Assembly: GCA_964441505.1 (NCBI GenBank)
Contig: CAYTUV010000007.1
Span: 1-64,000 of the forward strand
Source: Fen-1258 sp964441505
GTDB taxonomy: Bacteria; Bacteroidota; Ignavibacteria; Ignavibacteriales; Melioribacteraceae
Direction: 5' to 3'
DNA: 64,000 bases
Part shown: in pieces, positions 61,913 to 64,000 of the stretch
Position numbering within the stretch: the first letter of the stretch is position 1
Layout of the letters: each line of letters begins with the position of its first letter
Position numbers and translations under genes: made by a program
Notes under the pieces: model-generated
Databases searched by the model: none
What the model saw: the letters and a program-made list of their open reading frames with translations, nothing else
What the model was told of the DNA's origin: nothing

Positions 61913-63871
61913 TTGTTTGTTAAAGGACTAAATAGAATTCCCTGGCAGATTAAGCTTGTTATATTAATGCTCTTCATGGCAATATTACCAAGCTTGTTGA
62001 TAAGCTATAGTATAACAGATATTATCCGCAACGAACTTAAATTCAATATTAACAACCAATTAATCTACTCCTCAAAATCTATTGCGGTCAGCATAGATTC
62101 AAAACTGAAAAAAAATCTCGAAATTCTTGACTTTACAAAGAGCGTATTTGAAAATCCTAATCTTGATGCGCAACAAAAAATTGCTGCTGTGATCTCCAGC
62201 GTCGAAAAGATCAACAATATCATTTCCATGACGTTATTGGTTGAAGATAACGGTAGATTAAATGAAGCGATAAGCAGTAAAAAAGATTTTATTCTGAGAA
62301 ATAATCAGGCAACACCAATACCTGATGAGCTGAAGACTTTCTCTTTTAATAAAGCAAGTTTCAACTCCAGTCAAACCTCTTTTATAGAAAGGCCGTTCTA
62401 TAATAGAGAGATGAACTCCTGGATAATCCATGCTTCTGCGAAAGTGCAGACTGAAAAGTTACCAAGAGCATATCTGGTTGCTACTTTCGATCTGTCGGAT
62501 ATTTCCCAGGAAATTGAAAATCATTTGTTAAATAAGATGGGAACAGTATTTGTAACAGACTCGAGCGACAGCGAATTTTTATCATCTAATCTGTTAACAC
62601 AATTCCCGGAGAAAATTACTAAAGAAGCCACATCTCTTCTAAAAAGCAAAAACAGAATAACTTTTGTAAATAATTATTCCGATGATAAAGCCGGAAATTA
62701 CGTTTCATGTTTTTCTTACACAGAAACAGTTAATTGGGTCGTCGTGGTAAATATTCAGGAAGCCACAGCATATGCTGCGGTGAATAAGGCTTTTATGTTC
62801 TTCGTCCTGTTTATCGGAATCAGCATTATCCTCTCAATTATTACTGCGCTGCTTTTTTCAAATCACATGAGTAAACCGATAATTAATATGGCAAACGTTT
62901 CTCAGAAAATCGCCGAAGGTAATTTTAACGTTCATATCGACTATGAAGCTAAAGATTCGATTGGACTCTTAAGCAGTTCTCTTGGCAAAATGGGCTCGCA
63001 GCTAGAAAAAAATTTCAACGAAATAAATGAACAGAAGCAGCAGTTAAAAGACTACAGTAAAAACCTCGAAATAAAAGTTGAACAGAGAACAAATGAACTC
63101 AGCGAATCAAACAAAGATCTTAAGAAAGCATATAAAAAAGTTCTTGAGCTGAACGAAGAGAAAAACGAGTTTCTTGGTATTGCAGCCCATGATTTAAAAA
63201 ATCCGCTGATTGCCATCAGTTCATTTGCCGATATTCTGAAAACAGACAAAGATCTTCCCGAAAAGCAGCAGCATGATTTTCTTGATGAGATAATGAATGC
63301 TTCCAGGCATATGTTCGCAATAGTTAAAAACCTGCTGGACGTAAACGCCATTGAACAGGGAAACCTTAACACAAAGATGGAGAGCATTTCACTAAAGTTA
63401 ATTCTTCGCGAGGTTGTTGCCCAATATAAAGAAGCGGCCTCGAGAAAAAATATAAATATTATTGAACAGCACGTTACAGAGAAATTTAATGTTAATGCAG
63501 ACTACAATCTTTCTTTACAAATAATTCAGAACATACTTTCCAACGCAATTAAATTTTCGCCAGTAAATAAAAATATATTTCTGACTGTGCGCTCTCCGGA
63601 GGACTTGACAATGATTGAGGTCTGCATCAAAGATGAAGGACCGGGATTTACGGATGCAGATAAAAAGAAAATGTTTCAAAAATTTTCAAGACTTTCCGCG
63701 CGCCCTACCGGCGGCGAACACTCCACCGGACTAGGTCTATCGATAGTTAAAAAGCTTGTTGAGATGTTAGGCGGCGCAATCCGGATTGAAAGCGAAGCAG
63801 GTAAAGGAGCAGAATTTATAATTGCTCTGCCAAAAGCCGTGGATGAATCACTAAACCATGAAAAAAATTAA
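61913..63871 (+). CDS. Membrane sensor histidine kinase with extracytoplasmic sensor and HAMP
   Basis: Membrane helices lie at about residues 14-36 and 290-316 around a Cache-like sensor domain. HAMP follows (MSKPIINMANVSQKIAEGNF), then a coiled coil. HisKA has His426 (GIAAHDLKNPLIAISSFA), an HDLKNP-type H-box. HATPase_c has NILSNAIKFSP, DEGPGF and STGLGLSIV. The start is TTG at 61913 after AGGA. It is divergent from the NarL-type regulator and overlaps the next gene by 14 bases. Confidence 0.94.
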   Translation: MFVKGLNRIPWQIKLVILMLFMAILPSLLISYSITDIIRNELKFNINNQLIYSSKSIAVSIDSKLKKNLEILDFTKSVFENPNLDAQQKIAAVISSVEKINNIISMTLLVEDNGRLNEAISSKKDFILRNNQATPIPDELKTFSFNKASFNSSQTSFIERPFYNREMNSWIIHASAKVQTEKLPRAYLVATFDLSDISQEIENHLLNKMGTVFVTDSSDSEFLSSNLLTQFPEKITKEATSLLKSKNRITFVNNYSDDKAGNYVSCFSYTETVNWVVVVNIQEATAYAAVNKAFMFFVLFIGISIILSIITALLFSNHMSKPIINMANVSQKIAEGNFNVHIDYEAKDSIGLLSSSLGKMGSQLEKNFNEINEQKQQLKDYSKNLEIKVEQRTNELSESNKDLKKAYKKVLELNEEKNEFLGIAAHDLKNPLIAISSFADILKTDKDLPEKQQHDFLDEIMNASRHMFAIVKNLLDVNAIEQGNLNTKMESISLKLILREVVAQYKEAASRKNINIIEQHVTEKFNVNADYNLSLQIIQNILSNAIKFSPVNKNIFLTVRSPEDLTMIEVCIKDEGPGFTDADKKKMFQKFSRLSARPTGGEHSTGLGLSIVKKLVEMLGGAIRIESEAGKGAEFIIALPKAVDESLNHEKN

Positions 63872-64000
63872 ACATCTTGTCTTTGCAGTCGTAGTTTATC
63901 TTTTTTCTTTCGGGCAGATACATGCCCAGCAGGGTGATGTAGTGCGTCTTTCGGTTGGTCCTAATTTTGACATTCGCAAAACTGCAAAGGAATACTTGGG
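63858..64000 (+). CDS. Exported protein, truncated at the window end
   Basis: The reading frame starts at the ATG at 63858, inside the end of the kinase gene, and begins KKIKHLVFAVVVYLFSFGQ then IHAQQ, a signal peptide. Only 47 residues are in the window; they continue GDVVRLSVGPNFDIRKTAKE. The overlap suggests co-expression with the kinase, perhaps as its periplasmic partner. Function unknown. Confidence 0.75.
   Translation, partial: MKKIKHLVFAVVVYLFSFGQIHAQQGDVVRLSVGPNFDIRKTAKEYL

Overview
The window looks like a chromosomal segment of a Bacteroidota/Chlorobi-group bacterium, most likely in or near the Ignavibacteria. Two exported proteins end in type IX secretion (T9SS) C-terminal sorting domains with the NYPNPFNPTTTI signature. 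The DNA is AT-rich. Other typical traits are many lipoproteins and exported proteins of unknown role, BlaI/M56 and ECF-sigma regulation, and intergenic palindromes. No rRNA, tRNA or CRISPR array was seen. One structural RNA, RNase P RNA, is clear.

Layout. 1-5 kb: exported proteins, including a truncated protein with a Zn-peptidase-like signature, a large gene broken by a frameshift and a stop, and a small T9SS cargo. 5-10.8 kb: a minus-strand run of a GAF/ATPase kinase-like protein, miaA, a glycosyltransferase and prfA. 10.8-16.3 kb: an AlkA-type glycosylase, then two ECF-sigma modules facing each other. One sigma factor pairs with a small zinc-finger protein. The other heads an operon with a HEAT-repeat membrane anti-sigma candidate and two DUF4097 beta-ladder proteins. 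16.4-21.2 kb: a defence patch with a single-chain restriction-methylase carrying an in-frame GIY-YIG insertion, then a Panacea-type toxin-antitoxin pair. 21.2-24.1 kb: a threonine synthase relic and a BlaI/M56 pair with a palindromic operator. 24.2-29.3 kb: ruvA, an outer-membrane protein, ruvC, yebC, recJ and rnpB. 29.5-36 kb: AI-2E transporter, GH13 amylase, PAS histidine kinase, GNAT, TlpA-like thioredoxin.

36-44 kb is a zone of gene decay. It holds a ppk2 gene with a deletion, an O-methyltransferase whose 5' half, promoter and the start of the divergent gene are duplicated 4 kb away and joined to a YitT fragment, and IS5-type transposase debris. 44-51 kb has arsM/arsR with an operator, an M28 peptidase, a compact RNA-like three-way junction, a Tricorn-like protease, a DUF4386 relic and a methyltransferase with integron-cassette-like ends. 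52-64 kb has a tandem carbohydrate-binding protein, two two-component systems, a BNR/sortilin-like propeller protein, an NAD-binding epimerase and a cluster of nested palindromes.

The strongest candidate for something undescribed is the GIY-YIG nuclease domain set between CCTGCCTGC/GCAGGCAGG inverted repeats inside the restriction-methylase. It looks like a mobile element that keeps its host gene in frame. Two non-coding palindromic elements in the window carry similar CTGCC/GGCAGG ends, so they may be related. The repeated gene remnants (thrC, ppk2, yitT, DUF4386, transposase, and the split gene at 2.1-4.2 kb) show active rearrangement.
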